From: a virus
Virus record (IMG/VR): IMGVR_UViG_3300021960_000418
Location: 1 to 26,944 of that record
Direction: 5' to 3' (one strand)
DNA length: 26,944 nt
Below, in pieces: positions 6,674 to 13,237 of the stretch (position 1 is its first letter; each line of letters begins with the position of its first letter). The position numbers were made by a program, and so were the translations under genes. The notes below the pieces were generated by a model, which did no database searches, was not told the origin of the DNA, and saw only the letters and a list, made by a program, of their open reading frames with translations.

Positions 6674-7513
6674 TTGAGGTTAGACAAAGACAAATGGCAA
6701 AAGGCTTTTGAAAAGGAATTGGACAAGGCCGAAAAAAGGCAATCCTCTAAAGTAAGGCGATACTATAAAAACCAATACTATAAAGGAGCAGAATCTTTTT
6801 TGTCTAGCGGTCAAACATCATTTCAACTTTTATTTAATACAAGTGAACTAATTAAAATTTATCGTGATTTATATTCTGATATTGGTTTGCAATTTGCGAA
6901 ATGGTATGCAAGAAACTTCGATAAATACATAAAAAAGGGAGTTAATCCGAATCAATACGTTGATGAATGGCAAAATTCTTTTGCGTCTTATGGCTCTGCC
7001 GTAGGCGCTGAAAGGGTTACTTTAGTTAGTGGGACGGCAAAGGCAACACTTGTAAAGGTTACGCAAAATTTAATGACTGATTTAGATTTTCAAAATCTAG
7101 GTATTGCCGAAAAGACTAGAATTTTAAGAAGCCAATTCAATAGGTATTCGGCGTTTCAAGCGGAGCGATTAGTTAGAACAGAGGCAACAAATGCAGCAAA
7201 CTTTGCAACTTTAAAATCTGCAAATACAGTATTTCCGGCGGCCGATATGATGAAAGAATGGGTTGCATCTTTTGATGACAGAACAAGGTCTACTCACGCC
7301 GAAGCCGGTGCAAGTGAGCCAGTTCCTCAAAATGAGCCATTTATGGTTGGAGGTGATTTAATGATGTATCCGGGAGACCCAAGCGGATCGGCTAAAGAGG
7401 TAATTAATTGCCGTTGTTCAATAGCGCCATTTCCAAAAGAAAACGCACAAGCGACCGGAGAAATATCCGACATTGGTTTTGGTGTTTCATTTGGTGCAAA
7501 TCAAAAAATTTAA
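6674..7513 (+). CDS. Minor head protein, MuF/SPP1 gp7-like
   Basis: A 279-residue protein following the portal gene directly. The C-terminal third has the Mu F-like signature: ERLVRTEATNAANFA, WVASFDDRTRSTHAEAGA (about 193-210) and VINCRCSIAPF near residue 245, with the paired Cys in NCRC. Such proteins bind the portal and enter the head in a few copies; some affect DNA ejection. The N-terminal half is helical and lysine-rich. The start is a TTG touching the portal stop (TAATTG), since no in-frame ATG precedes the conserved N-terminal helix; the two are probably translationally coupled. The order portal, MuF, protease, capsid is standard. Confidence 0.85.
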   Translation: MRLDKDKWQKAFEKELDKAEKRQSSKVRRYYKNQYYKGAESFLSSGQTSFQLLFNTSELIKIYRDLYSDIGLQFAKWYARNFDKYIKKGVNPNQYVDEWQNSFASYGSAVGAERVTLVSGTAKATLVKVTQNLMTDLDFQNLGIAEKTRILRSQFNRYSAFQAERLVRTEATNAANFATLKSANTVFPAADMMKEWVASFDDRTRSTHAEAGASEPVPQNEPFMVGGDLMMYPGDPSGSAKEVINCRCSIAPFPKENAQATGEISDIGFGVSFGANQKI

Positions 7514-7519
7514 AAATCG

Positions 7520-7527
7520 TATATTTA
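7520..7527 (+). promoter_or_regulatory. Possible -7 box TATATTTA before the prohead protease
   Basis: TATATTTACAAAAAT lies between the MuF stop and the protease ATG at 7543. The same pattern (TATnTTTACAAA) occurs at 10709 and 11142. A TTTG at 7490-7493 is 26 bases upstream, a suboptimal distance. It is a candidate internal late promoter for the capsid genes. Confidence 0.4.
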
Positions 7528-7542
7528 CAAAAATTTTTCTAT

Positions 7543-8232
7543 ATGAATACAATTCTTTATAAAGCGGCTCCGGTTGGAGAGTTAATCGATGCGGATGAAA
7601 AAGCCGGAATCATAAAAGGTTACGGATCATTCTTTGGAAACAAAGATTCTGATTCTGATATAATTATGAAAGGCGCATACAAAAAGACAATCGCCGAGAA
7701 TGGCTCTAGGGTTAAATATTTATATCAACACGATATGAATCAACCAATCGGTAAAATGACTGAACTTTATGAGGATGACAAAGGTTTAGTTTTTGTTGCA
7801 GAGATTGCTAAAACGCAACTAGGGAAAGATGTTGTTGAGTTGATGAAAAGCGGAGTAATAACCGAAAATAGTGTAGGTATATTGCCAATCCAAAAGCAAG
7901 ACAAGGGAGATTATAGAGAAATCAACGAGGTTAAACTATATGAAATTAGCGCCGTTACTTTGGCAGCTAATGACCAAGCTAAAATATTAGATGTAAAAGG
8001 GAACGTAGATTTAGAAAAAGTTTCTAAGCGATACGATAGCCTTTCTAAACTATTGCGCAAAGGCGAAATTTCAGACGAGATGGGTTACGCTATTGAAGCA
8101 GAAGTATTAAAATTAAAATCATTATTTATTGAGTTCACGAAGCCGACAGAAATTATCACTTCGCCGAATGTTGAAGTAAAAAGCAATGATTCAGAAGTGT
8201 ATAATTATTTATTAAATTCATTAAATTCATAA
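7543..8232 (+). CDS. Prohead protease, HK97 gp4/U35 family
   Basis: Starting at the ATG at 7543, the product has 229 residues. GIIKGYGSFFGNKDSDSDII, KYLYQHDMNQPIGK and LVFVAEIAKT match the HK97 prohead protease core. Probable catalytic residues are H63 (QHD) and S110 (ITENSVGIL), with E134 (LYEISAVTLAAND) as the third member. The enzyme removes the delta/scaffold region of the capsid protein during maturation and then degrades itself. The tail after residue 160 is helical and likely lost in maturation. A longer frame upstream overlaps the MuF gene and is not used. The capsid gene follows after four bases. Confidence 0.9.
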   Translation: MNTILYKAAPVGELIDADEKAGIIKGYGSFFGNKDSDSDIIMKGAYKKTIAENGSRVKYLYQHDMNQPIGKMTELYEDDKGLVFVAEIAKTQLGKDVVELMKSGVITENSVGILPIQKQDKGDYREINEVKLYEISAVTLAANDQAKILDVKGNVDLEKVSKRYDSLSKLLRKGEISDEMGYAIEAEVLKLKSLFIEFTKPTEIITSPNVEVKSNDSEVYNYLLNSLNS

Positions 8233-8236
8233 AAAA

Positions 8237-9430
8237 ATGAACGAAGAACTAAAAGGTCAATTAGACGGAATAAGCAAGTCTATTGACGCAAAGATTGAAA
8301 AATCTAATTCAGACGTTGTAAACAACGTTGTTGAAAAAGCTAACGAGATTGTAAAATCAGAAGTAAGCGGAATGGCTACTAAATTAAACGAGCGTTTAGA
8401 CGCTATGGAAGTAGCAAACAAAAAACAATTCAATAGCCAAAAGAAAGTAACTTTTAAAAGTGCTTTAAAAGAGGCGTTAGATAATGGAGCGGTTGATGGA
8501 ATTGCAAAAGGTAATTCAAGAAGCGCATCATTTGAATTAAAAGCTGATATGACTGTTGCAGCTGATTTTACCGGAGAGGTAATTCCGGCGGACAGAGTAC
8601 CGGGTTATAAGTTTGATCCAACGAGACCAGTTCACGTTAGACAATTACTAGCTACCGGTTCAACTCAATCTGATGTTGTAAGATATGTAAAAGAATCAGG
8701 ATATTCTAATGGCGCTGCTGCAACTGCTGAAGGTGCAACTTTAGGACAGTCTGACTTTGATATGACTGCGGCTGATGCTAACGTAAGAAAAATCGGAACT
8801 TACTTCCGTATTTCTGAGGAAATGTTAGCTGATACGCCTCAATTAACGTCGTACCTTTCTGCAAGAGCGCCTGAGAAACTTTTAGAAGTGGAAGATGCTC
8901 AAATATTAAGCGGAGACGGAACTGGTGCTAATTTAAGCGGTATCATTACTGATGCAGCTGACTTTGATGTATCTGCAAGTGGTGCATTTTATCAGTCTGT
9001 TGAGTCTGCAAATGAGTTTGACGTTATCGTTGCTGCATTAAATCAATTATCATTATTGAATTATAGCGCTGACTGTATTATGTTAAATCCTACTGACTTT
9101 AACAAAATCTTATTGTTAAAAGATTCAACTAACAAATACTTAAAAGACCAAGTTTATAACGGATTACAACCTTCTTTTTCAGGAGTTAAAGTAATTCAGA
9201 ACACTGCTATCACTGCGGGAACTTTCTTAATCGGAAACTTCGGTATTGGTACTCAGTTATGGGTTAGACAAGGTGTGAACGTTGAATTCTTTAGAGAAGA
9301 TGGAACTAACGTAAGAGATGGATTTGTAACTGTTAGAGTAAGCGAAAGAGTTGCTTTAACAAACTACTTACCAAATGCGTTTGTAAATGGAACTTTCTCA
9401 ACTGCAATCGCAGCATTAGAGACTCCATAA
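8237..9430 (+). CDS. Major capsid protein, HK97 fold
   Basis: A 397-residue protein. Residues about 1-100 form a charged helical coiled-coil region (LNERLDAMEVANKKQ) that acts as an internal scaffold and is normally cleaved by the protease encoded upstream. The rest is the HK97-type shell domain: GEVIPADRV, KIGTYFRISEEML, EDAQILSGDGTGANLSGI (the standard G-loop hallmark), LNPTDFNKILLLKDS, and the end VRQGVNVEFFREDGTN with FVTVRVSERVAL. Cleavage probably falls near residues 90-105, but the exact site is not visible. Codon use includes few rare codons, as expected for the most abundant product. A strong terminator follows 20 bases after the stop. Confidence 0.93.
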   Translation: MNEELKGQLDGISKSIDAKIEKSNSDVVNNVVEKANEIVKSEVSGMATKLNERLDAMEVANKKQFNSQKKVTFKSALKEALDNGAVDGIAKGNSRSASFELKADMTVAADFTGEVIPADRVPGYKFDPTRPVHVRQLLATGSTQSDVVRYVKESGYSNGAAATAEGATLGQSDFDMTAADANVRKIGTYFRISEEMLADTPQLTSYLSARAPEKLLEVEDAQILSGDGTGANLSGIITDAADFDVSASGAFYQSVESANEFDVIVAALNQLSLLNYSADCIMLNPTDFNKILLLKDSTNKYLKDQVYNGLQPSFSGVKVIQNTAITAGTFLIGNFGIGTQLWVRQGVNVEFFREDGTNVRDGFVTVRVSERVALTNYLPNAFVNGTFSTAIAALETP

Positions 9431-9451
9431 TAACTAAAATAATATATTTTG

Positions 9452-9485
9452 AAAGGCCTAGATTAATTTCTAGGTCTTTTTTTAT
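9452..9485 (+). terminator. Strong terminator after the capsid gene
   Basis: An 11-pair stem (9452-9462 with 9469-9479, one G-T pair) has a six-base TTAATT loop; the T-run begins within the stem's 3' arm. It ends the head-gene transcript and separates it from the small-gene block. Confidence 0.85.
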
Positions 9486-9571
9486 GCCCTTAATTTACAA
9501 GGGTTTATAAATAAAATGAAAAAAAACTTTAAATAAAAGTGAAAATATTTTTTTAATTCCAAAAAAGGTTT

Positions 9572-9579
9572 TATCTTTG
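9572..9579 (+). promoter_or_regulatory. -7 box TATCTTTG for the small-gene block
   Basis: A perfect TAnnTTTG box 39 bases before the ATG at 9619, in AT-rich DNA that holds no gene. No TTG is seen at the -33 distance. The region 9486-9571 holds nothing else I can name. Confidence 0.55.
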
Positions 9580-9618
9580 GAGGGTGGGAAACAAACTACC
9601 ACGTTAAGACAAACAATT

Positions 9619-9804
9619 ATGAATTATTTAGAATTTTCAAAAGAAGCACAAAATTTATTAACAGTAACAATGTCTAAAGTAGAAATGCAATTAGCATATG
9701 TTATATATACCAACTTTGATATATCTATTATGGAGTGTGTGAGTATAGCAATATCAAGTAACCTATCTAGTGGTTTTAAAAACTCACTTTCACAAAGCAT
9801 TTAG
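9619..9804 (+). CDS. Hypothetical 61-aa protein
   Basis: The ATG at 9619 lies downstream of a -7 box; an upstream extension of the frame would run into the promoter. The 61-residue product starts MNYLEFSKEAQNLLTVTMSK and is probably helical, with a moderately hydrophobic middle (MQLAYVIYTNFDISIMECVSIAISS) and a Ser-rich end. It may associate with membrane or be a small globular helical protein. No family is recognised. It lies between a terminator and a GC hairpin, so it is an autonomous transcription unit within the late genes, like other morons. Function unknown. Confidence 0.55.
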   Translation: MNYLEFSKEAQNLLTVTMSKVEMQLAYVIYTNFDISIMECVSIAISSNLSSGFKNSLSQSI

Positions 9805-9827
9805 AGTAAAAGAACATTAATATAATA

Positions 9828-9847
9828 GGGAGGCGTAAAAACCTCCC
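9828..9847 (+). terminator. GC-rich hairpin, possible weak terminator
   Basis: GGGAGG (9828-9833) pairs with CCTCCC (9842-9847) across an eight-base loop. Only three Ts, then A-rich DNA, follow, so it may be an attenuator, a processing site or an mRNA stabiliser for the 61-aa gene instead of a true terminator. Confidence 0.4.
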
Positions 9848-9865
9848 ATTTAAAACAAAACAGAA

Positions 9866-9952
9866 ATGAAAAAACTACAAACATTAGTATTGATTTTAGC
9901 GCCTAGCTATTTCATCGTCAGATTATTAACCGGATTAATTTTTAACGTATAA
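9866..9952 (+). CDS. 28-aa single-pass membrane peptide
   Basis: A very short gene encoding MKKLQTLVLILAPSYFIVRL, then LTGLIFNV. It has two N-terminal Lys, then a hydrophobic stretch of about 20 residues, the form of a small membrane protein or leader peptide. Its stop overlaps the ATG of the next gene (TAATG), which suggests translational coupling. It follows an A-rich leader after the GC hairpin. No family is recognised, and it could also be a regulatory leader for the DUF3310 gene. Confidence 0.45.
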   Translation: MKKLQTLVLILAPSYFIVRLLTGLIFNV

Positions 9953-10167
9953 TGAGTAAGCCAAAACACTACGACAATGGCGCAAACTATGACGTCATAG
10001 ATATTGCAAACGATTACAATTTATCCTTTGCTAGAGGGAACGCCGTTAAATACATTGTAAGGGCCGGAGTAAAAAGCCAAGAGACAGAGATTGAGGATTT
10101 AGAAAAGGCGATTACTTGTTTAGAAAGAGAAATTAATAACCTAGAAAAAAAGAAGTTATGTGTATAG
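9952..10167 (+). CDS. DUF3310-family protein (T7 gp1.7-related nucleotide kinase family)
   Basis: A 71-residue protein with the DUF3310 signature: KPKHYDNG (4-10), YDVIDIANDYNLSFARGNAVKYIVRAG (13-39, seen in two parts around LSFARGN) and EIEDLEKAITCLEREI (48-61). T7 gp1.7, a larger member, phosphorylates dTMP and dGMP. Many short members such as this one are uncharacterised, so kinase activity should not be assumed. Its ATG overlaps the stop of the 28-aa gene, and the next gene overlaps its end by 10 bases. A role in nucleotide supply during phage DNA synthesis is plausible but out of place in the head-tail block. Confidence 0.8.
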   Translation: MSKPKHYDNGANYDVIDIANDYNLSFARGNAVKYIVRAGVKSQETEIEDLEKAITCLEREINNLEKKKLCV

Positions 10168-10295
10168 TTGACCACGAATTAAACGAGCATTTAGATTCTT
10201 TGGAGGAAAAGAGCGAATGTATGGAGTGCGGTGTTGATGTTTCTTTAGGCAAACACTATTGTTGTTTCAGTTGTTTAAACGCATCCAATAGGTAA
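10158..10295 (+). CDS. 45-aa zinc-ribbon-like protein
   Basis: The ATG lies 10 bases inside the end of the DUF3310 gene. The 45-residue product has an acidic N-terminus (DHELNEHLDSLEEKSE) and a Cys-rich end: CMEC (21-24), then ten residues, then CCFSC (35-39). Two CxxC pairs about ten residues apart are enough for one structural zinc. It resembles the small treble-clef or ribbon proteins many phages encode to bind host transcription or translation factors, but no specific family is recognised. Overlap with the previous gene and a continuous small-gene operon support that it is real. Confidence 0.6.
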   Translation: MCIVDHELNEHLDSLEEKSECMECGVDVSLGKHYCCFSCLNASNR

Positions 10296-10339
10296 CGGTA
10301 TTGATAAATTTTAGTTGCGAACTTAAAAACATAAAACAA

Positions 10340-10621
10340 ATGATTACACGAGAAGAATATAATAAAGCCTTGGACATTATAGAAGCCTATCATAAGCAAT
10401 TAAATTTATCTAATTTTAGGCATCTTCGTGAACAATTAAGTCCCGAATTAGATAGAAATGATTTTATTGAATATGTAGGCGGTTCAGAAAGCCAATTCCT
10501 TACATTGGGAAATAAATACCGTTTAATTAGAAAACCTGACATAAGACACAGGAAAGTTGTTATAGAAAATGACGCTAGTAAAAGAATGATAACAAATAAG
10601 CGGTATTTTAAAGGGGATTAA
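10340..10621 (+). CDS. Hypothetical 93-aa protein
   Basis: The frame extends to a TTG at 10301, but the ATG at 10340, with an A-rich leader (CATAAAACAA), is the better start. The 93-residue product starts MITREEYNKALDIIEAYHKQ and appears helical over residues 1-45. It is followed by a short beta region with NDFIEYVGGSESQFL and a basic C-terminus (RHRKVVIENDASKRMITNKR). The charge pattern suggests nucleic acid or protein binding. No family is recognised. It is the last gene before the terminator at 10675, so it belongs to the block starting at 9866. Confidence 0.6.
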   Translation: MITREEYNKALDIIEAYHKQLNLSNFRHLREQLSPELDRNDFIEYVGGSESQFLTLGNKYRLIRKPDIRHRKVVIENDASKRMITNKRYFKGD

Positions 10622-10674
10622 TTGCTTACAACGCTTAGTGTAAGATGCGCCTAAATGCTTTCTAATGACTACTA

Positions 10675-10701
10675 ACCTACGTTAAAAACGTGGGTTTTTT
10701 T
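10675..10701 (+). terminator. Terminator of the small-gene operon
   Basis: A seven-pair stem (10675-10681 with 10689-10695, one G-T pair) with a seven-base A-rich loop is followed by seven T. A further stem, CTTACA (10625-10630) with TGTAAG (10639-10644), lies upstream in the 3'-UTR. Confidence 0.85.
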
Positions 10702-10708
10702 ATTTTGT

Positions 10709-10716
10709 TATCTTTA
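10709..10716 (+). promoter_or_regulatory. -7 box TATCTTTA for the nuclease-like gene
   Basis: TATCTTTACAAA ends five bases before the ATG at 10722, so the mRNA would be leaderless or nearly so. It follows the terminator by seven bases. The last base is A instead of G, as in the boxes at 11142 and 7520. Confidence 0.5.
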
Positions 10717-10721
10717 CAAAT

Positions 10722-11081
10722 ATGGATAGCAGTCAAATCGGATGTTTAGCTGAATATAAGTTTGCAACTACTGCAATGGAACAAGGCTTTTATGTTTCTT
10801 TTCCTTTACTGCATACCTCAAGATATGACTGCATAATTGAAACGCCTAAAGGGTTGTTTAAAGTACAAATAAAATCAGTTCACAATCACAAAAATAGAAC
10901 AAGAGTTTTTTTAAGAGATACAAAGAAAAATTCATACAGTAAAAAAGACGTAGATTTTTTTGCTATTTATTACAGAGACAAAGACGGATTCTTTATTTTA
11001 AAAAATGACGGCAAACGAAAATCATTTGAATTAACATCGTCTAAATATTCAAAATATTTTAATAACTTTGCAGAACTTTAA
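10722..11081 (+). CDS. PD-(D/E)XK nuclease-like protein (group I intron endonuclease-associated family, PDDEXK_5)
   Basis: A 119-residue protein whose first 55 residues follow the layout of the small PD-(D/E)XK proteins of Pfam PDDEXK_5. IGCLAEYKFATTAMEQGFYVSFP holds E11; D36 is in RYDCIIE, and Q49-I-K51 forms the VQIKS core. Those are the expected metal-binding and catalytic residues, with Q in the place of the usual E. The family includes group I intron-encoded homing endonucleases and is also used in repair and restriction proteins. The gene has its own promoter, starts almost at the transcription start and ends at a terminator, so it is a free-standing cassette. It could be a mobile nuclease, a junction resolvase or a DNA-degrading host-takeover protein. 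Active-site residues are all present. Confidence 0.65.
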   Translation: MDSSQIGCLAEYKFATTAMEQGFYVSFPLLHTSRYDCIIETPKGLFKVQIKSVHNHKNRTRVFLRDTKKNSYSKKDVDFFAIYYRDKDGFFILKNDGKRKSFELTSSKYSKYFNNFAEL

Positions 11082-11111
11082 ATGTTTTCAATTTTGTTTT
11101 CCAACGAAAAG

Positions 11112-11142
11112 GCGTCACAAACTAATGTGGCGCTTTTTTTTT
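11112..11142 (+). terminator. Terminator after the nuclease-like gene
   Basis: An eight-pair stem (11112-11119 with 11126-11133, one G-T pair) with a six-base loop is followed by nine T, the last of which is the first base of the next -7 box. This is a tight stop-and-restart element. Confidence 0.85.
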
Positions 11143-11149
11143 ATCTTTA
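11142..11149 (+). promoter_or_regulatory. -7 box TATCTTTA restarting the connector genes
   Basis: TATCTTTACAAAAAT begins in the T-run of the terminator and ends 16 bases before the ATG at 11166. It allows the neck genes to be transcribed although the preceding operon terminates. Confidence 0.55.
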
Positions 11150-11165
11150 CAAAAATATTCATAAT

Positions 11166-11372
11166 ATGAAACTAAAAATCAAACAATCCATATTAAAAGG
11201 AGACAAGCGTTACAATGAGGGCGATGTTATAGATTTAGACGCAAAAACTGCTGATAACTGGATTAAAAAAGGTTTAGGATCTAAAATATCTAAAAAGAAA
11301 GAAAAGCAAAAGTTTGAAACAAAAGAACTAAAGGTTGAATATAAAGAAATCAAATCAGATGAGGCAAATTAA
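11166..11372 (+). CDS. Small protein of the head-tail module, 68 aa
   Basis: The frame is open further upstream but would cross the terminator and promoter, so the ATG at 11166 is the start. Residues 1-40 (MKLKIKQSILKGDKRYNEGD, then VIDLDAKTADNWIKKGLG) have a small beta-barrel-like pattern found in short phage proteins near connectors (DUF7210-like, from memory). The rest is a lysine-rich tail. It may be a minor capsid decoration or connector accessory. Its end overlaps the next gene by 14 bases, so the pair is co-translated. Confidence 0.55.
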   Translation: MKLKIKQSILKGDKRYNEGDVIDLDAKTADNWIKKGLGSKISKKKEKQKFETKELKVEYKEIKSDEAN

Positions 11373-11874
11373 AATAAACGCAACTACCGGGAATGAAATA
11401 TTAACGGCTCAAAATGTTAAAGACTACGTTCGTATTGATACAAGCGCAGATGATAATTTAATTACTGCAATGATTTCTCAGGCTAGAATATGGTGCGAAA
11501 ATTATATTTCGAGAGATATTGTTCCAAAAAATAGAACGTACTACTTAGACACAACAAATGGTTTGTTTGATTTACCTTTTGGGCCTATTGCTAGTATATC
11601 AGAAATAACTATTGACGGAACGGCTACAACTGATTATGAAATACTTGGCTTAGATAATGAAACTATTGAATTAGATAGCGGCTCTGCTGAAAAAGTAAAA
11701 GTTACATACATAACAGTAGGAATAAACGATTCTCTAGTAAAACAAGCGATGTTGCAACTTATATCAACGTATTACGATAATAGGGCGGATTTTACAACTC
11801 AGCAAAACGATGTCGCAGAAATACCAACATCAACAAGACAAATTTTAACGTCTTACAAAACTATGTTTATTTAA
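11359..11874 (+). CDS. Head-tail connector, HK97 gp6 / phiE125 gp8-like
   Basis: Starting at the ATG at 11359, the 171-residue protein has the connector pattern LTAQNVKDYVRIDTSADDNLI (about 15-35), MISQARIWCENYISRDI, then a beta domain (YYLDTTNGLFDLPFGPI, ISEITIDGT). It ends in an alpha region (VKQAMLQLISTYYDNR). Twelve or so copies sit under the portal to continue the DNA channel. A longer upstream start at 11335 is possible but would sit deep in the previous gene. It abuts the head-closure gene, whose ATG overlaps this stop (TTAATGG). Confidence 0.8.
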   Translation: MRQIKINATTGNEILTAQNVKDYVRIDTSADDNLITAMISQARIWCENYISRDIVPKNRTYYLDTTNGLFDLPFGPIASISEITIDGTATTDYEILGLDNETIELDSGSAEKVKVTYITVGINDSLVKQAMLQLISTYYDNRADFTTQQNDVAEIPTSTRQILTSYKTMFI

Positions 11875-12200
11875 TGGATGCGGGAAAACTAGATTCTAAA
11901 ATAATAATAAAGCGATTAGTTAAATCGTCTGATGAATTTGGCGGATATAATTCTACTTTGTCAGAGGTTGCTACTGTATGGTGCAATTTAAAGCAAATTA
12001 GCGGAGATATAAGCGACAAACTAGGTAAAAGAACACAAGATGTTCAGATTGAAATAATAATGCGTAAAAACACCGCAGATTTAATTCAGTTAGGAGATAT
12101 ATTTACATTAGAGGGCGGTACAAAGAATTATCGTATAAATGAAAAATATGAGTTTGATTTAGATTTTTATACTAAACTATTAGCAACAAAATCTGAATAG
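11874..12200 (+). CDS. Head closure / head-tail joining protein (SPP1 gp16-like)
   Basis: A 108-residue protein with the classic start DAGKLDSKIIIKRLVKSSDEFGGY, then VATVWCNLKQIS, TQDVQIEIIMRKN and GDIFTLEGGTKNYRI. This is the Phage_H_T_join family, whose beta-barrel ring plugs the head after packaging. Length and position, between a gp6-like connector and an HK97 gp10-like protein, are normal. Its ATG overlaps the previous stop by one base. Confidence 0.85.
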   Translation: MDAGKLDSKIIIKRLVKSSDEFGGYNSTLSEVATVWCNLKQISGDISDKLGKRTQDVQIEIIMRKNTADLIQLGDIFTLEGGTKNYRINEKYEFDLDFYTKLLATKSE

Positions 12201-12201
12201 G

Positions 12202-12645
12202 ATGGATATAAAAATAAATCAGTCAGACTTGGCTCAACTTAAAAAAAAGTTAGACAATTTAAGAACATTTGATAAAACAACGCTTTCAAATGAACTTGGA
12301 AAGACTGGAGCCGATATTTCAAGAATTGCAACAAAAGCTGCGCCGGTATTTAAGGGAACTGGAGGAGGTACATTGAGGCAATCAATAAGGTATCAAAAAC
12401 AAGGCAAAACTGTTGAGGTTATAGCCGGAGCAAAATATGCGCCTTATGTAGAATTTGGAACGGGTGCTTTTGTAACTTTTGATGATATGCTAGAACTTGG
12501 AATACCAAAGAGTTATGCGGCGCAGTTTAAAGGCTCAAAGCCGGGTTATATGAAACCTCAGCCGTTTTTCTTTGGCTCTGCTAGAATAGGTCTAAAAAAA
12601 TTATTAACTCGTTTAAATGGCGAAATTAAAAAAGCTATAAAATAA
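12202..12645 (+). CDS. HK97 gp10-like neck/tail-completion protein
   Basis: A 147-residue protein with the HK97-gp10 signature: an N-terminal helical region, AAPVFKGTGGGTLRQSIRYQ (about 46-65), then VIAGAKYAPYVEFGTGAF and PFFFGSARIGLKKLL. The motif YVEFGTG is diagnostic. These proteins complete the head-tail interface. The gene starts one base after the preceding stop and ends one base before the next start. Confidence 0.85.
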   Translation: MDIKINQSDLAQLKKKLDNLRTFDKTTLSNELGKTGADISRIATKAAPVFKGTGGGTLRQSIRYQKQGKTVEVIAGAKYAPYVEFGTGAFVTFDDMLELGIPKSYAAQFKGSKPGYMKPQPFFFGSARIGLKKLLTRLNGEIKKAIK

Positions 12646-12646
12646 T

Positions 12647-13225
12647 ATGTTAGAGGCGATTCATTATGTAAGGAAAGCAATTATTGCAAAATTAAACGGC
12701 AATGTTTTAATTAACAATGTCGCCGTACCGGTTTACAATCGTATTCCGACTGATGCAACCTATCCATTAATTAGAGTTTATTCAGTTTCAACAGACGAAA
12801 CAGACCAAAACCAACAATCATTTATAAGTGAAACAATAACACGAATTGAATGTATCTCAAAATTCTATTCAGATGATGGCGGACAATTAGATACTAATTT
12901 AATGGTATCTCAATGCTTACAAAAACTCAGAACTAGGTCTGCAAACTATATTGATTTAGCGCCAAACGGATTTAATGTTTATACAAGTGAAAACAACGGC
13001 GTTACTTATTTAGAGGATGATTTAGCGGATTCAACTTATTTTAGAGGAATAATTGAATTATCAAATAAAATTCAGCAAACTGTTCCGGTAATTGTTTCAT
13101 ATACTGATCCTTTACAAAGTGAGTTGCAACTAGAATACAGAAACCAATATACAGATAGAATTGTAGCCGATGGAGGACAATATGAATCCATTGAATGTGC
13201 AACAGACGTATTATACAACCAATAA
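12647..13225 (+). CDS. DUF3168-type tail terminator with ADGG C-terminal tag
   Basis: Residues 1-145 match the tail terminator group (DUF3168; SPP1 gp17 and HK97 gp10-neighbouring proteins): YVRKAIIAKLNGN, PVYNRIPTDATYPLIRVYSV and the beta-rich middle. It caps the tail tube and joins it to the neck. The protein is about 50 residues longer than usual. The extension (about 146-192) ends in YTDRIVADGGQYESIEC (168-184), which resembles two copies in the protein encoded at 23802. The extension may contact the tail or host-binding proteins. ATG start after a one-base gap. Confidence 0.75.
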   Translation: MLEAIHYVRKAIIAKLNGNVLINNVAVPVYNRIPTDATYPLIRVYSVSTDETDQNQQSFISETITRIECISKFYSDDGGQLDTNLMVSQCLQKLRTRSANYIDLAPNGFNVYTSENNGVTYLEDDLADSTYFRGIIELSNKIQQTVPVIVSYTDPLQSELQLEYRNQYTDRIVADGGQYESIECATDVLYNQ

Positions 13226-13237
13226 AATAATAAAAAA

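Noticed and set aside
7408-7542. Upstream extension of the prohead protease
   Set aside because: It overlaps the MuF gene in another frame and passes through a promoter-like box; the ATG at 7543 fits the family start.
9828-9847. GGGAGG/CCTCCC hairpin as a certain terminator
   Set aside because: The T-run is missing, so it is listed only as a weak or alternative element.
11082-11165. Upstream extension of the 68-aa gene
   Set aside because: It would be translated across a terminator hairpin and a -7 box.
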